Assembly (NCBI GenBank): GCA_037043235.1
Contig: JAWRVZ010000323.1
Location: 372,001-436,000 of the forward strand
Source: Rhodeus uyekii
Taxonomy: Eukaryota > Chordata > Actinopteri > Cypriniformes > Acheilognathidae
Reading direction: 5' to 3'
DNA: 64,000 bases
Shown: positions 1-11,476 of the stretch, piece by piece
Numbering within the stretch: position 1 is the stretch's first letter
Layout of the letters: the number at the start of each line of letters is the position of its first letter
Program-made: the position numbers and the translations under genes
Notes under the pieces: generated by a model
Told to the model about the DNA's origin: nothing
What the model saw: the letters and a program-made list of their open reading frames with translations, nothing else
Database searches by the model: none

Positions 1-121
1 TTCCCATCAAAACTCTAAGCTCCTATTGGTTCACAGGACACTTGGAGCTGTGAACTCTACAGAATTGAAAGGGCAAGTCACAGTTCCCCTCACTCCCTTC
101 TACCTATTTTTCCTGGTTGTA

Positions 122-295
122 GTTCCCTTTCAGGGAACTCGAGCTGCGTCAAAGCGCTAGGGGAAATAGCCTGACGTCAGTCACGTGAAGATCTGTGCAA
201 CCAATGAGAGACGAACGCGTGTGAATGCGTCACCACCGGCGCGTGCCGGTGACGTCATGAGAGAGCATAAAGCGCGCCCGAAACCCAGAAGCGCC
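122..295 (+). repeat. Left inverted terminal repeat of DIRS copy A
   Basis: The stretch is the inverse of 3551-3746 over most of its length, including the motifs CACGTGAAGATCTGTGCAACC, TGAGAGACGAACGCG and TGACGTCATGAGAGAGCATAA. It begins with GTTCCCTTTCAGGGAAC, itself a short hairpin. The right repeat has an extra outer extension that the left repeat lacks, the asymmetry known for DIRS1. Confidence 0.88.
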
Positions 296-516
296 AGCTC
301 TGAGTGTCTTCAGCAAAAAGGGTGATTTGAGGGTTTTCTTTAACACTAAGACGGCTAAGTCGAAGCGGTCCTGACGCCAAGCCGCAACAAGGTGGTGTCT
401 CCCGTGTGCAGCTCCAGAGGCAGCCCTCCACGGGAGAACCACCCCCTCTAAGGAGGGTCCTAGAGCATTCCACCCGAGTTTCAGGAAGCCCCGGCTCAGT
501 GGTGAATATGTTCACA

Positions 517-1860
517 GTACCAGAAACCAGCCCCGGGAGGCTGGTTCCCTTAGTAGAGTTCCAGGCTGCGTGGTCATGGCTACCGGGTATCTCTCAGAGG
601 GTCCTGCGCACGGTAACCTCCGGGTATGACATCCAGTTCGAGGTTTCTCCACCCCGGTTCTCGGGGGTCCTACAGTCTGTGGTAGGCCCCCAGCAGGCTC
701 TGGTCATGGAACAAGAAGTAGACACTCTGCTGGCGAAAGGGGCCATCGAGTATGGACCCCTCGCGGACAGCAAGTCCGGGTTCTACAGCCGGTACTTCAT
801 AGTTCCAAAGAAGGATGGAGGGTTGGGGCCCATTCTGGATTTGGGTCTCTTAAATCGCACAGTCAGGCATCTAAAATTGAAAATGCTGACGCTCAAGCAG
901 ATCGTAGTGCAGGTCAGGTCCGAGGACTGGTTTGTCACAGTCGACCTCAAAGACGCATATTTCCACGTCTCCATCCTTCCGCAACACAGGAAGGTCCTGA
1001 GGTTCGCCTTCGGTGGGAAGGCGTACCAGTATCGGGTGCTTCCTTTCGGTCTGGTGCTCTCGCCCGCACGTTCACAAAGGTAGTGGACGCTGCTCTAGCT
1101 CTGCTACGGTTACAGGGCATTCGTGTCTTAAATTATATCGACGACTGGCTTATTCTCGCCCAGTCGACGCAGTTAGCAGCACAACATCGAGATGCTGTGC
1201 TCGCACACATGAAGGAGCTGGGGTTAAGGCTGAACACCAAGAAGAGTGCACTTTCTCCCGCACAGAGAACCACTTTCTTGGGCGTCATTTGGGACTCAGT
1301 GGCCACGTCTGCTCGGCTCTCCCCCGAGTGCATCCAGGTCATTCGTTCAGCCGTCAAGAGCATCAAGCTGGGCCAGCCACTCACAGTGAAACACTTTCAG
1401 AGAGTGGTAGGGCTCATGGCAGCGGCTTCCAGCATTATCCCACTGGGCCTGCTGTACATGAGACCCCTGCAGTGGTGGCTAAAAACCAAGGGGTTCTCCC
1501 CGAAGGGAAACCCGCTTCGCACTATCAAGGTCACGGGGTAATGCCTACGCACCCTGAGTATGTGGAAGAACTCTTGGTTCCTGTCTCAAGGCCCTGTGTT
1601 GGGGGCTCTTGGTCGACGAGTGACTCTCTCGACAGATGCTTCCCTCTCAGGTTTGGGAGCGGTCCTGAAGGATCGCTCCTCACAAGGTCTGTGGAGCAGT
1701 CGACACCAGACCTGGCACATAAACATGCTGGAGTTACTGGCGGTCCGCAGAGCACTCTGTTCCTCCCGGACCTTCGCGATCACTATGTCACTGTTTTCAC
1801 CGACAGTATGACGGCAGTCGCATATAGCAACCATCCGGGGGGTCTGCGTTCGCAACCATA
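517..1860 (+). pseudogene. DIRS copy A reverse transcriptase and RNase H (frameshifted)
   Basis: The reading frame starts after the gag remnant and gives the RT segments FIVPKKDGG and DLKDAYFHVSI, then LPFGL, and after a frame change the catalytic YIDDWLILAQS near 1135. The RNase H segment follows with STDASLSGLGAVL near 1635 and the WHINMLELLAVRRAL helix near 1720. About one base is missing near 1067 (one C fewer than expected in a CCCC run), which causes the frame change at 1083. A stop codon at about 1540 lies where copy G has a CGA arginine codon, and there is a further small deletion near 1765. The protein would have reverse-transcribed the element RNA. It cannot be made as one chain here. 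No intact start was found because gag is deleted upstream. Confidence 0.88.
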
Positions 1861-1867
1861 GTACAAG

Positions 1868-2380
1868 ATGGCGCGACAGATCCTCCTCTGGGCCCAGGGC
1901 GGCCTACATCCCGGGGGTCCAGAATGTGGGAGCAGACACCCTATCGAGACAGGGGCCAAGGCCAAGGGAATGGCCCAAGAGCAGATTTGGGAGAGATACG
2001 GCAAGGCACAGGTGGACCTGTTTGCCTCCGTAGAGAACACTCACTGCCCTCTGTGGTTTTCGCTAACCCATCCAGCGCCTCTGGGGCAGGATGCCATGGT
2101 ACATGCGTGGCCGAGGTTACGCCTGTACGACTTTCCCCCGATCACTCTGCTCCCAGGAGTTCTGGCCAAAATTCGCCGGGACAAGGTCCATCTCACGCTA
2201 GTGGCCCCCCACTGGCCTACCAGAATATGGTTCGCGGACCTCGTGGCCCTCCTCGACGGAGTCCCCTGGGAGATTCCGGTCAGGAGGGACCTTCTGTCCC
2301 AGGCGGAGGGTTGCATTCTTTACCCTCGCCCAGAGCTAATGAAGCTGTGGGTCTGGCCCCTGAAGGGGTCCAGCTCATAG
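1868..2380 (+). pseudogene. DIRS copy A post-RNase H region (putative methyltransferase-like)
   Basis: The open frame carries VDLFASVENTHCPLWFS, then LGQDAMVHAWPRLRLYDFPP and a conserved LTLVAPHWPTRIWF segment. The same block recurs in copies D (17820-18077) and F (about 28950-29300), so it was under selection in the family. DIRS elements are known to encode a phage-like DNA adenine methyltransferase domain between RNase H and the recombinase; assigning this block to it is an inference from position and I cannot confirm the cofactor motif. It overlaps the next frame, which begins before this one ends. Confidence 0.6.
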
Positions 2381-3380
2381 AATCCGGTCTCTCAGCTGAG
2401 GTTGTGGAGACCATTCTTCAGTCCAGAGCTCCCTGCACGAGGAAACTCTACACGTTGAAGGGGAAGCTCTTCACGTCTTGGTGTAGCGTAAGGCAGGTGA
2501 ACCCAGTAACCTGTCAAGATGGCAAAGTGCTGGAGTTCCTGCAAGAAAGATTTGCGGTAGGGTTGTCCCCCTCTACCTTGAAGGTTTATGTGGCTGCCAT
2601 AGCGGCTTGCCATGTACCTCTGGGTGGGGTGTCCTTGGGCACACAGCCTTGTCTGTGGCACGGACAAGCCTTGTCCGTGGCACACTACCTGCGGCACGCC
2701 ACCGGCTCTCTGCCTGTGACTTGTCTGTGGTACTCCAAGGCCTGTCCCAGGCACCCTTTGAACCTTTAGAGGAGCTCCCTATCAAGCTCCTCTCTCTTAA
2801 GACCCTTCTTTTGCTGGCCATCACCTCGCTTAAGAGGGTCGGGGATCTTCAGGCCCTCTCGGTGGCTCCCTCATGCCTCGAGTTCGCGCCCGGGATGGCG
2901 AAAGCCTTTCTCCACCTGAGGCCAGGCTATGTCCCCAAGGTTCCCACCAATGTGGCTCGGTCTATCACGCTGCAGGCCTTCTGCCCTCCCCCATTTGACG
3001 ATCATGAGCAGGAGCACAAGAACAAGGTCTGTCCAGTCCGAGCACTGGACGCTTACGTCTTCAAGACTGCCACTTGGCGTAAGTCGGACCAACTGTTCGT
3101 TTGCTTTGGGACCCCTAAATGGGCTCCAGCTTCTAAGCAAACCCTAAGCAGATGGATAGTCGAGGCTATCTGTCTAGCTTACGAGTCGGCCGGACATGCT
3201 TCTCCCTTGAGGGTCCGGGCCCACTCCACTCGGAGCGTGGCGGCATCCAAGGCTCTCCTCTCTGGAGCTTCCTTGTCTGATGTTTGTGCTGCGGCTGGCT
3301 GGTCCTCGCCGCACATATTCATTAGGTTTTACCAACTGGACCTCGTTTCCGCCCCAGGAACCAGGGTGCTTTCTCAGTGA
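2381..3380 (+). pseudogene. DIRS copy A tyrosine recombinase
   Basis: The N-terminal SAM-like part lies at about 2381-2640 (residues such as TRKLYTLKGKLFTSW and STLKVYVAAIAA) in one frame. The catalytic part is an open 257-residue frame from 2607 to 3380. In that frame the expected residues are visible: Arg77 in LKRVGDLQAL, His206 and Arg209 in AHSTRS, His236 in SPHIF, and the nucleophile Tyr242 in RFYQLDL. The two halves are joined by a frame change near 2650-2680, next to a partial duplication of CCTTGTCTGTGGCAC. The enzyme would recombine the circular cDNA into the chromosome. The catalytic domain itself is uninterrupted, so the break is in the linker. Confidence 0.9.
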
Positions 3381-3432
3381 GCTGGGACACACCCGGATGC
3401 CGGCGTCGCTGAGGTGGCGTTGGTATAGCGTT

Positions 3433-3490
3433 CCCCTAGCGCTTTGACGCAGCTCGAGTTCCCTGAAAGGGAACGTCTCGGGTTACGAAT
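3433..3490. repeat. Internal complementary region of DIRS copy A
   Basis: Bases 3433-3474 are the exact reverse complement of 122-163 (42 of 42). Bases 3472-3490 match the reverse complement of the outermost right end, 3728-3746, in 18 of 19. The two matches share the trinucleotide AAC at 3472-3474. This is the structure expected if the region serves as template for joining the two ends into a circle in the DIRS replication model. Similar blocks are seen in copies C, E and H. Confidence 0.9.
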
Positions 3491-3550
3491 ATAGCGTCTT
3501 TGCCTCAGCTTCTTGCGCCTCTGGGCCCGCTTCAGACACTCTTTTGCTGT

Positions 3551-3746
3551 CGCTTCCGGGTTTCGGGCGCGCTTTTATGCTCTCTCATGACGTCACCGGC
3601 ACGTGCCGGCGGTGACGCATTCACACGCGTTCGTCTCTCATTGGTTGCACAAATCTTCACGTGACTGACGTCATTTCCCCTAGTGCTTTTTTGCAGCGTC
3701 TCGTTCCCCTCAGGGAACCAGGGTTACATTCGTAACCGGAGACGTT
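3551..3746 (-). repeat. Right inverted terminal repeat of DIRS copy A
   Basis: This is the inverse of 122-295, followed by an outer extension containing GGTTACATTCGTAACC, a near-perfect palindrome, and GAGACGTT at the end. The extension is absent from the left end and is copied in the internal complementary region. Confidence 0.88.
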
Positions 3747-4139
3747 ATGTAGTTCTGTGTTCACAAAACAATTGTGCACATTCATGTTAATTTGATTCTG
3801 GTTACCGCCTGTAAATCAACATCCCTCAAAGGATCCCTCGACATGCTAAGAAAGAGCATTTTTTCTGTGGCAACGACAAATGTCATTTTTGAGAGTTGAT
3901 TGCAGTTCATTAATAATTGATTGTAGTTAATTGATTTGTAATATTAATTCAGGTATGTCAAGTTTAATCTGTTAACTAAAAACTAAATATTTATAATTAA
4001 AGCTAGTTTTAATTAATTATACATTTTTCACTTTTGAGCTAACTTGCTACATCAGTCTTGATACTTTTCTGGTTTAATCCCCACCCATACCTGATTCTAT
4101 CTGATACCGAAACACAATTTTTTCATTGTAACAGATAGA
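3747..4139. other. AT-rich spacer, nothing recognised
   Basis: The stretch has no open frame of note and no terminal repeats that I can see. It follows directly on the right end of DIRS copy A. Confidence 0.5.
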
Positions 4140-4335
4140 GATCTGGCTTTGCTGTACACCCATTTTACAGATTCATCCTTTTTTAACAAGAAGCTCAATT
4201 TCTACAATTTCTGGAGATATGACCGATTCTGAGACAACCAAAGCAGATTTTCTTGTTGGTGACAAAAATGTTCTTCTCCTCAAGTGACATTATCCCGAAA
4301 CCACATAAATGAGGAATCCTACTTTTGCAAGAGAC
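4140..4335 (-). pseudogene. Relic of a retroelement gag CCHC zinc knuckle
   Basis: On the minus strand about 50 codons are open and include KKICFGCLRIGHISRNC, which is a canonical C-x2-C-x4-H-x4-C zinc knuckle encoded at 4204-4245. Downstream the frame meets several stops. Such knuckles bind genomic RNA in LTR-retrotransposon gag proteins; the spacing and the CFGCL wording remind me of BEL/Pao elements, but that is only a guess. No LTRs or pol domains were found around it. Confidence 0.4.
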
Positions 4336-6098
4336 AAGGAAATCACTAAACTCCCTTAATATCAGTGATTGTTTATGTCCAATTTTTGTCCAATTGGTGT
4401 AGCCCTTTCCGACCGAGTACAGGAGCCAACAAGATCTATTTGGCAGTGGTTTCCATTCTGCTAAAAAAATCTACTAAGGGAACCAGTCTCTCAAGATTGG
4501 CCTCTGGTGTTATTTGAGCAGCCCATACAGTACCCTGAAGCAGTGAACCAGGAGCGACCAACTGACTTGCCTGCTCTTGGACCACCCCGATGCCATTACA
4601 TCTCTGGGCAGAAGTTGGGATAACTGCTTGCTGAAACCTCTGCGCCCTGAAACACATAAGGTGGCAGGGTTGCCGAAAATGGTCGCTGAGGGTGCCAAGG
4701 GAAAATGGGTACCAAATACTGAGGCGTTAACCATTTCCCTCCATTTTGGCAAAGAGAACCAGGACTCTGCTATTACTTAAGTGACCACTTCGGTGCCCTA
4801 AATGCTTAACGGCTAAGTGAGTGACACAGGGGATAGATAGCTCATAGAGTCTCTTGAACCCTGGCATTGCCCCATAATCGTGTTGCTTAAGTCCCAGAAT
4901 ATTCTGAATAATTGGACGTTTGGGGAGGAAGCACACAGAATGATGAAAGATGAAACTGGTCCCTTCCATGACCATGACACCTTAGTGTGGCGGTCGGGAA
5001 AGACACACTGGATGTTTCTTATTTGTGCATCCTTGTTTCCTTTCCTCTTATCTCAGCTCGACCCCCTTAGGATGCGCACCCTAGGACTGGAAACACCTGT
5101 GCATCCTCATTCATTACTCATGAAGATTCCTCACCCCTCATTACCCTGGGTGCAATTAAATAATTTATTTGTCCTTCAAGATGGATGAACTTGATCAGTT
5201 TCTGGGTCACGGGGTGGAGGACGAAGGATCAAGGAAACAAGTAAGTAGAGTATTGAGTACTGATAAGAACCCACTGCTAAATGCTGCACCTATGATCATG
5301 CAAAATTTCTGACACTGTCAGAAATTAATCGCAGGCTTTATTTGATTGTGTCACTGTGTGATGTACCACCATTTAGCAGCCACAACCACAGAGATTGCCA
5401 CGATTTGTCATTTTTCGACTGAGACTGCCCAAAAACATATTTTGTGTACTGGTCTGCTTAATATTTGCCAACACAATTTTGATGGTCTTTATTCTAACAG
5501 TCTTACTAATACTCTAATGAGAGTTAGTAGATGTTTAGCTTCAACGCCACTTATGGTTAGTAGAATATATAAAGTGGACCATCAGTAACTTAGCAATCAG
5601 TGGTAGGATCATTTGGTGGATTTGTGATTCAAAATCAACAGAGTAGCTTTATACGATAAACTATCAAAGACATTTATTTTAATTGCATACGTACCACAAT
5701 TAACTATATTGTGTCCGGAAACACAGACAGATGGTAATTATAACACAACAGAATTTTATTCTCAAATGCATAGTGTATAGCAGGTATGGATAAATTATAT
5801 GGACAACAACCGCTAAAAACTGAAGAAAGATAATGAGTTTCAGAGAAGAGGTATGCACAGTACCACACACACACTTCAGAGTTACTGATACAGATGTCTA
5901 ATAAGCATTTGGAAACACAATTGGTAGTTACTCATATAAGTTGAGCACGAAAGCATCAGGTTGAGACCAGAAAAAGAAAGTGTGTGGCGTGCAGACTTAA
6001 ATGTGGTGCTGATTATGGCAGTGATTGGAATCAGATGGTGATGATCAGAACGTACACTGAGTGAGAGAGTGAAGGTGGAGCTCAGCAAACCTATGACA
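4336..6098. other. Spacer with unrecognised short open frames
   Basis: Short minus-strand frames at 4436-4975 and a plus-strand frame at 4880-5188 match nothing I recognise and may be a decayed continuation of the gag relic. A 60-base stretch at 5180-5239 is exon-like (see findings). The rest to 6098 is AT-rich and unassigned. Confidence 0.35.
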
Positions 6099-6225
6099 TT
6101 TACATTTATGCATTTGGCAGACTCTTTTATCCAACTCACATTGCCTTCAAGGAACACATTGACATTCTAATCAGTTCTTGCTTTCCCTGGGAATCAAACC
6201 CATGACCTTGGTGTTGCAAATGCCG
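6099..6225 (-). mobile_element. tRNA-derived SINE, minus strand
   Basis: Read on the minus strand the block contains a box-B-like GGGTTTGATTCCC, then a CAATGTGTTCCTTGAAGGCAA-type body and the tail motif GGATAAAAGAGTCTGCCAAATGC. The same arrangement is seen in better condition at 52919-53070. It is diverged, and the box A end on the right is poor. Confidence 0.6.
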
Positions 6226-7170
6226 TGCTCTACTATTTGAATGTATTAATTTATTAAATTAATTTGAAATTTCATTTGAAAGGGAAACATTTCTGCACCT
6301 TCATTTTTTGTAAATATTAAATAAATAATATAAATAGTTTTAAAATGTAACAAAAAATGTAAAGAATATAAACACGTCTTTAAAAGCCCATTTGCATTAC
6401 AAAAATCTACTGTTAAAATAAGTTCAAAACGATTTATATTAATTTTAAATACAGAAATATAAATTATTAAATAAGCAAGAATTATTATATCATTGATACC
6501 TATTTTGGAGTCCAAGTTACTGTCAGGAAATGGTATTGTTTCAGTTATCTGATGTATAACCAAATAAGCCAGGGTCCCAGTTGTTGTGATGAACACTGGA
6601 GGTTCTAATTTGGGGTGAGTGCAGGTGGTTCAAAGCTTTAATTTCACACAAGTCAAAGTCTATTTAATTCCATAGACTAGTATTTGTTTGTTTTTACGAG
6701 CCAGCAGAAAAACAACAGCCCTCCGTCCACATGATATCTATATGGTTTGAATTAGTGGCAGTCTGGCAGATGCTGCAGTGCAGCATGCTACAGTGTGGTT
6801 GATGAGCATAACTAATTGGTCTAATGTTGCCTGACATGCCATATCTGTGAGGATAGGCAAGCACATATATACATGATACAAAGAGATAATTCTGAAATAG
6901 TTTAACATATTGCAATACTTGACATAAGCTCATAAACTAACATTCTCCCTGCCATTTCACAGAAGCCAAACAAACTGAACAAATTATTACACAAACAAAG
7001 AGGAGCAACCATGTGTAAATACACTTTTTGTAGTGAATCCACCTATGGTTGATCATTGGATAGGTGGTAGGTGTATGATAGCAAATACAAATTACCGAAG
7101 GTAATTGCATGTTGTCATGCAGAAAAGAAAAATAAGTTTTTGTGGCCTCTGCAGCAAAGAGAACTTGTTT
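6226..7170. other. AT-rich spacer, nothing recognised
   Basis: Only short, low-complexity open frames are present. I see no terminal repeats, domain motifs or RNA genes here. Confidence 0.5.
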
Positions 7171-9400
7171 GTTCCCTTTCTAGGGAACTCGAGCTGTGCC
7201 ACAAAGCGCTAGGGGAACGCCCCGCATAATCAACTCTTGAAGCACAATAGAAAACACCTATGAGAATGACGCAGATGACGTCATGAGCCAGGAGTACAAA
7301 AGGCACGCCGAAACCGGCAGCTTTTCGTGTCTTCAACAAGCGCTGGAAGACGTACTGTGTAGATTGTCTCAGGAGGTTTGTGAATCATGGCTGAATGTTT
7401 CAACTGTTGTTTATTCCCCTGCCCTCGGTTCATCACTAGCGGGGATACACATGCTTTGTGCTTGTCATGCATGGGGGAGGAGCATGCACAGGCAGCGCTT
7501 GAGGGCGCTGCCTGTGCAGATTGTCAGCGGCTTCCACCGCAAACTCTCCGCTCTTGCCTTGCAGACTTCGAGGAGGCTACGAGGGCACGTGGTCCTCATG
7601 GCACGGGTCCCGCTGCCGCTGAGGCGTTGTGGTGGTCCCGGTCATGAGGATCGCAAATGGACTTCGCGGTGGGTATGGCGTCTGATGTGAGCGTCGCGCC
7701 GCCTCTCCTGAGTCCATCCCCCTCCCCTTGGGCTTCCGGAGTTCGCTCGAGGGTGGGCTTGGAAGATTCGGGGATGAAAGCTCTCTGCTGTGGCAGTCCA
7801 GCTCTGAGGAGCTGGATGTCGTGAGTATTGGCACTGGTGATTTGGTTGAATCAGCAGCGTCTGTGGAGCTTAGGGAAGTGGTGTCGCATGCTTCAGTGAG
7901 GCCTGGTATTATTTGGCCAGCCGAGCGGGAGGACACGCGCCCTCGGAGTGTGCTGGATGAGCGGTTTTTGCAGTCCAGGGTCCCCGTGAAGCGGCAGGGT
8001 CTCCCTTTTGTGCCTGGCCTCCACATTGAGGTGTCGAGGTCTTGGTCAAGACCCGCATCTCACAGAATTCACGATTCTGTGACGTTGCTGTATGCCAACA
8101 TTGAGGGGGCTTCTGCATCCGGGTACGGAGTGATGACGAAGGTTGAAGAGGTGTTAGCCAGTTACCTTGTTCCTTTCCCTTCGGCTCTGAACAGCCCAAC
8201 GCTCCCATCGAAACCGCTAAGGATTACTTCCTCTTTGGCGGGGCGGGGTTATTTTGCAGCGAGCCTGGCAGCAGCATGTCACCACACTGCCACGCTGCTG
8301 CAGGCGTACCATTGAGCCATTGAGCGATATTGGTCAGGATGGCAAGCGTTTTACTTGACGCTCCGTTAGCCCCCCCTGGTCTCTTCGGTGGTGCGGTAGA
8401 GACAGTGGTGGAGAAGTTTCAGGCTGCAAATAAGCAGAAGGATGTGTTTAGGGCTTGTCCGATCACCTGTCCGATCACCCAAGACCAAGTACATCCTCTC
8501 GCTGATCTGCGCAGAGGCGCAGCGTTGCAATCCAGCAGCCCCTGAACGAGTCTGGCTGAGAGGGTGGACCTGAGGGCTTTCCTCCAAGCTAAGAGGCAGG
8601 GAGGTAAGGCCAAGTTTTAGAGGCCTTGATGTGTGTAAAAAAAAAGTTTTACAGTGTCTTGATGCGTACCGTTTCCTGTTGGGGCCAGGCTATGCCTACG
8701 GCTGCCCCTCCAGGGAGGTTCCTAGAGCATTCCTCCCGGGTTTTTATGTTCATGTGTCATCATGAATTCTAGTAGAGTTTCGACGTCCCGGCCCTAGTTG
8801 GGCCGCGCTATATTTTTGCTTGGCGCTCCGCTCGGCCACCATTGCGGTGGCTCCTGGGAGGTTGCCCCTCTGAGGAGGTCCTAGAGCAGAAGCAGTAAGG
8901 GGTTGGTCCCCTCTCTATTGTCATTCCAGAGTGAATATTTTTCTTGCGGGTTAGTGCAGTGTTTTCCGGGTTAGCGCACGTGCTTCGACACCGCTCCTTC
9001 CTAAGACAGCTGTTCCCTGTCCACGGCTTTGCCTGTGGCTCCATGGTGTTCACAGCAGAGGCTTGGCTGCACTAGCGAGGTTGGCGCCTTGCGTTCCGCG
9101 GCCTTCCTTCTCTGTCCATTCTGAGGAACAGACAGTATAGTGTGACACTTGGGTTAGGGTGCGTTACACCCTCCTAGGGGGGGGGCCTCCCTTGGGGCCG
9201 TCGGTCATTCCACCCTAACACGTTATGGTGGTTTGTTGGTTGGTTAGCACGCATACTCCGTGTGTCTCGTCGCCGCTCATTCCTTTTTTGTCTAGGCAAA
9301 CTAGTTCTGAGCGTTGGGAATTTTTTGGTCTCATTGGTTAGCGCGTGGTTAGCATGGTTAACGCGTGGGCCTCGGCATCAGTCTTTCCTCTGCTTTGCGG
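7171..9400 (+). mobile_element. DIRS copy B, 5' half with gag
   Basis: The left end begins GTTCCCTTTCTAGGGAAC followed by CTCGAGCTGTGCC and GCGCTAGGGGAA, matching the left terminus of copy A. The gag region follows, then a GC-rich gag-RT intergenic stretch with repeated GGTCCTAGAGCA motifs. No RT, recombinase or right terminal repeat follows; the copy fades out near 9400 where other repeats begin. It is therefore a 3'-truncated copy. Confidence 0.75.
7387..8620 (+). pseudogene. DIRS copy B gag-like protein (frameshifted)
   Basis: The start chosen is the ATG at 7387 (MAECFNCC). The N-terminal 86 residues hold a Cys/His-rich pattern: C at FNCC and PCP, then GDTHALCLSC, EEHA and CADC. The frame shifts near 7640, and the downstream part continues at 7728-8315 with the acidic SSSEELDVVSIGTGDLV segment and the conserved FVPGLHIEVSRSWSRPASH block. 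Copies C, D, F and G carry the same order of segments. DIRS ORF1 is regarded as the gag equivalent; a zinc-binding role for the Cys/His pattern is my inference. At least one frameshift and a later stop make it non-functional. Confidence 0.7.
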
Positions 9401-9459
9401 AGATAAAACCTCAATTTAAATTTTGCAACTATTATGTCGGATTCATTCGCAAGTAATTT

Positions 9460-9940
9460 GTAAACAGTTTAACGAATCAACTTTCTTTTAATAACTTTTT
9501 CTCAACATGGTCTGGAGATGCTGTGGTTCAATTTTCGAAGAAGTAGGTTTTTCATAAAATTCAAAATGGCAGGAAAATAAAAAAAAATCAAATTTTATAT
9601 CATAGGGTGCAGTCGAATCGTCTTGAGCCAAGGAATCAGGGGACAAAAAAATGTTGTTTCTACCTCATACGGTTCAAAAGCTATTAATGTAAACTTGAGT
9701 GCAAATTTGGACAGTTGGTGGTGCTAGAGAGATTGAGTTAGAGACTCCAATTTTGCTATGGTCAATGATTGGACTGTCCTTAATGAGTGTGCCAACTTTC
9801 ATAATTTTTCCACAAACGGTTCTATGGCCTGCCATAGACTTCCATGGCAGAAGACGAATAATAATAATAATAATAATAGGAACGGGAACAGAAACAATAG
9901 GTGCCTCCGCACCTTCAGTGCTTGAAATTAACCACAATTT
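9460..9940 (+). repeat. Dispersed repeat, probable 3' end of a non-LTR element with (AAT)n
   Basis: The block has the wording I associate with a high-copy fish repeat: GAGACTCCAATTTTGCTATGG, CTGCCATAGACTTCCATGG, an (ATA/AAT)n tract at about 9857-9878, and GGTGCCTCCGCACCTTCAGTG. A terminal simple-sequence tract is typical of LINE 3' ends, but no coding part is attached, so the class is uncertain. Confidence 0.4.
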
Positions 9941-10576
9941 AGTCTAAGGTGTATATTAACAGTTAAAAAGAGTAGTGGAATAAATAGTATTGGGGAAAAT
10001 GCACATAAACAAATGTATTATTTGCTGATTTCATGAATATCAGGTAAATAATAAAAAGTGCCTTGTAAAAGCATGAATATGTTTTATCTGCTGGAAACTA
10101 GTTTAGCTTAAAGAAGCTGATTCATAGGTGAGGGATATCATGCAATCCAGAGAGAACAGAGGTATCTGAGATATCTTGCCCTGCTGTCCTGTTTATTACT
10201 TTTACAAATAGCCCTGGGGATTGTGAGAAAACAGTTCACTGGGCAAAGCGCTATTGACACTTTGGGAGCCTCAAATTCAATCACTGCATCATTATTTCCT
10301 GTTGTTCTGGTATTTTCCCAATGTCTTGAAAACATCCTGTCATCTTTAAAAAATAAGTCTTTTTTCAAAGAACATGAATTCCCTTGAAACGTGTGGCTTG
10401 GAATAAATTATTTTCATTTTCCACAACAATATGGGGCACCAAGTGTGACCTGACTAATTTTATGGACAAAATTAATTTAGAAAAAATGCTGCAACACTTC
10501 AAACCAGGACAGAAGCAAGTTGCATCTTGTTTCAGAAATGTAAATTCTAAACCACACACAATTTTGTACACATTTT

Positions 10577-10579
<3 letters not shown>
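9941..10579. other. Spacer, nothing recognised
   Basis: No domain motifs, terminal repeats or RNA genes were seen. It ends in the TA microsatellite. Confidence 0.5.

Positions 10580-10649
<70 letters not shown>
10580..10649. repeat. (TA)n microsatellite
   Basis: About 35 uninterrupted TA units lie immediately upstream of the Tc1-like element, a plausible TA-rich target for it. Confidence 0.95.
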
Positions 10650-10654
<5 letters not shown>

Positions 10655-11476
10655 TGGGTATAGAATGTATTTAGACCCCTTTACCCCTTTTTTCACTCTT
10701 TGTTATATTGCGATTATTTCATTTAAGTTCATTTTTTTCATTTTTTTTTGTACACACAGCACCCCATATTGACAGAAAAACACAGAATTGTTGACATTTT
10801 TGCAGATTTATTAAAAAGGAAAAACTGAAATATCTCATGGTCCTAAGTATTCAGACCCTTTTGGTGTGACACTCATATATTTAACATAGGTGCAGTCTAT
10901 TTCTTCTAATCATCCTTGAGTTGGTTCTACACCTTCATTTGGGTCCAGCTGTGTTTTATTATACCGACTGGACTTGATTAGGAAAGCCACACACCTGTCT
11001 ATATAATACCTTACAGCTCACAGTGCATGTAAGAGCAAATGAGAATCATGAGGTCAAAGGAACTGCCTGAAGAGCTCAGAGACAGAATTGTGGCAAGGCA
11101 CAAATCTTGCCAAGGTTACCAAAACATTTATGCTGCACTTAGGGTTAGTTCCCAAGAGCACAGTGGCCTCTGTAATCCTTAATCCTTTGGCATGACCATA
11201 ACCCTTCCTAGAGTTGGCCATCTGGCCAAACTGAGCTATTGGGGGAGAAGAGAGGTAAAGTGAGTGAGATAAGAGGTAAAGAAAAAACCAAAGATCACTG
11301 TGGGTGAGCTCCAGAGATGCAGTCGGGAGATGGGAGAAAGTTGTAGAAAGTTAACCATCACTGCAGCCCTCCACCAGTCGGGGCTTTATGGCAGAGTGGC
11401 CTGATGGAAGACTCTCCTCAGTGCAAGACACATGAAAGGCCGCATGGAGTCACGAAAATGGTGAGAAATAAGATTA

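Larger units (their letters stand above)
122..3746 (+). mobile_element. DIRS-type tyrosine-recombinase retrotransposon, copy A
   Basis: This is the most complete of eight DIRS relics in the window. Seen in sequence: inverted terminal repeats at both ends, reverse transcriptase with a YIDD motif, RNase H, a following conserved DLFAS-containing region, a tyrosine recombinase with R, HxxR, H and Y residues, and an internal complementary region before the right repeat. Both ends begin or end with GTT, as known for DIRS elements, and there is no target-site duplication. DIRS elements are known to integrate a circular DNA with a tyrosine recombinase rather than a DDE integrase. The gag reading frame is almost entirely missing here (compare copies B and G), and the RT carries a frameshift and a stop, so the copy is non-autonomous but could be mobilised in trans if its ends are intact. 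Confidence 0.9.

Noticed and set aside
1013..1861. 282-residue plus-strand frame in DIRS copy A
   Set aside because: It is an alternative frame across the RT and RNase H region; the neighbouring frames hold YIDD and the RNase H motifs.
4436..4975. A host gene on the minus strand upstream of the CCHC knuckle
   Set aside because: The frames are short, contain stops, and show no recognisable domain.
10365..10772. Open frames rich in Ile-Tyr on both strands
   Set aside because: They are translations of the (TA)n microsatellite and carry no domain.
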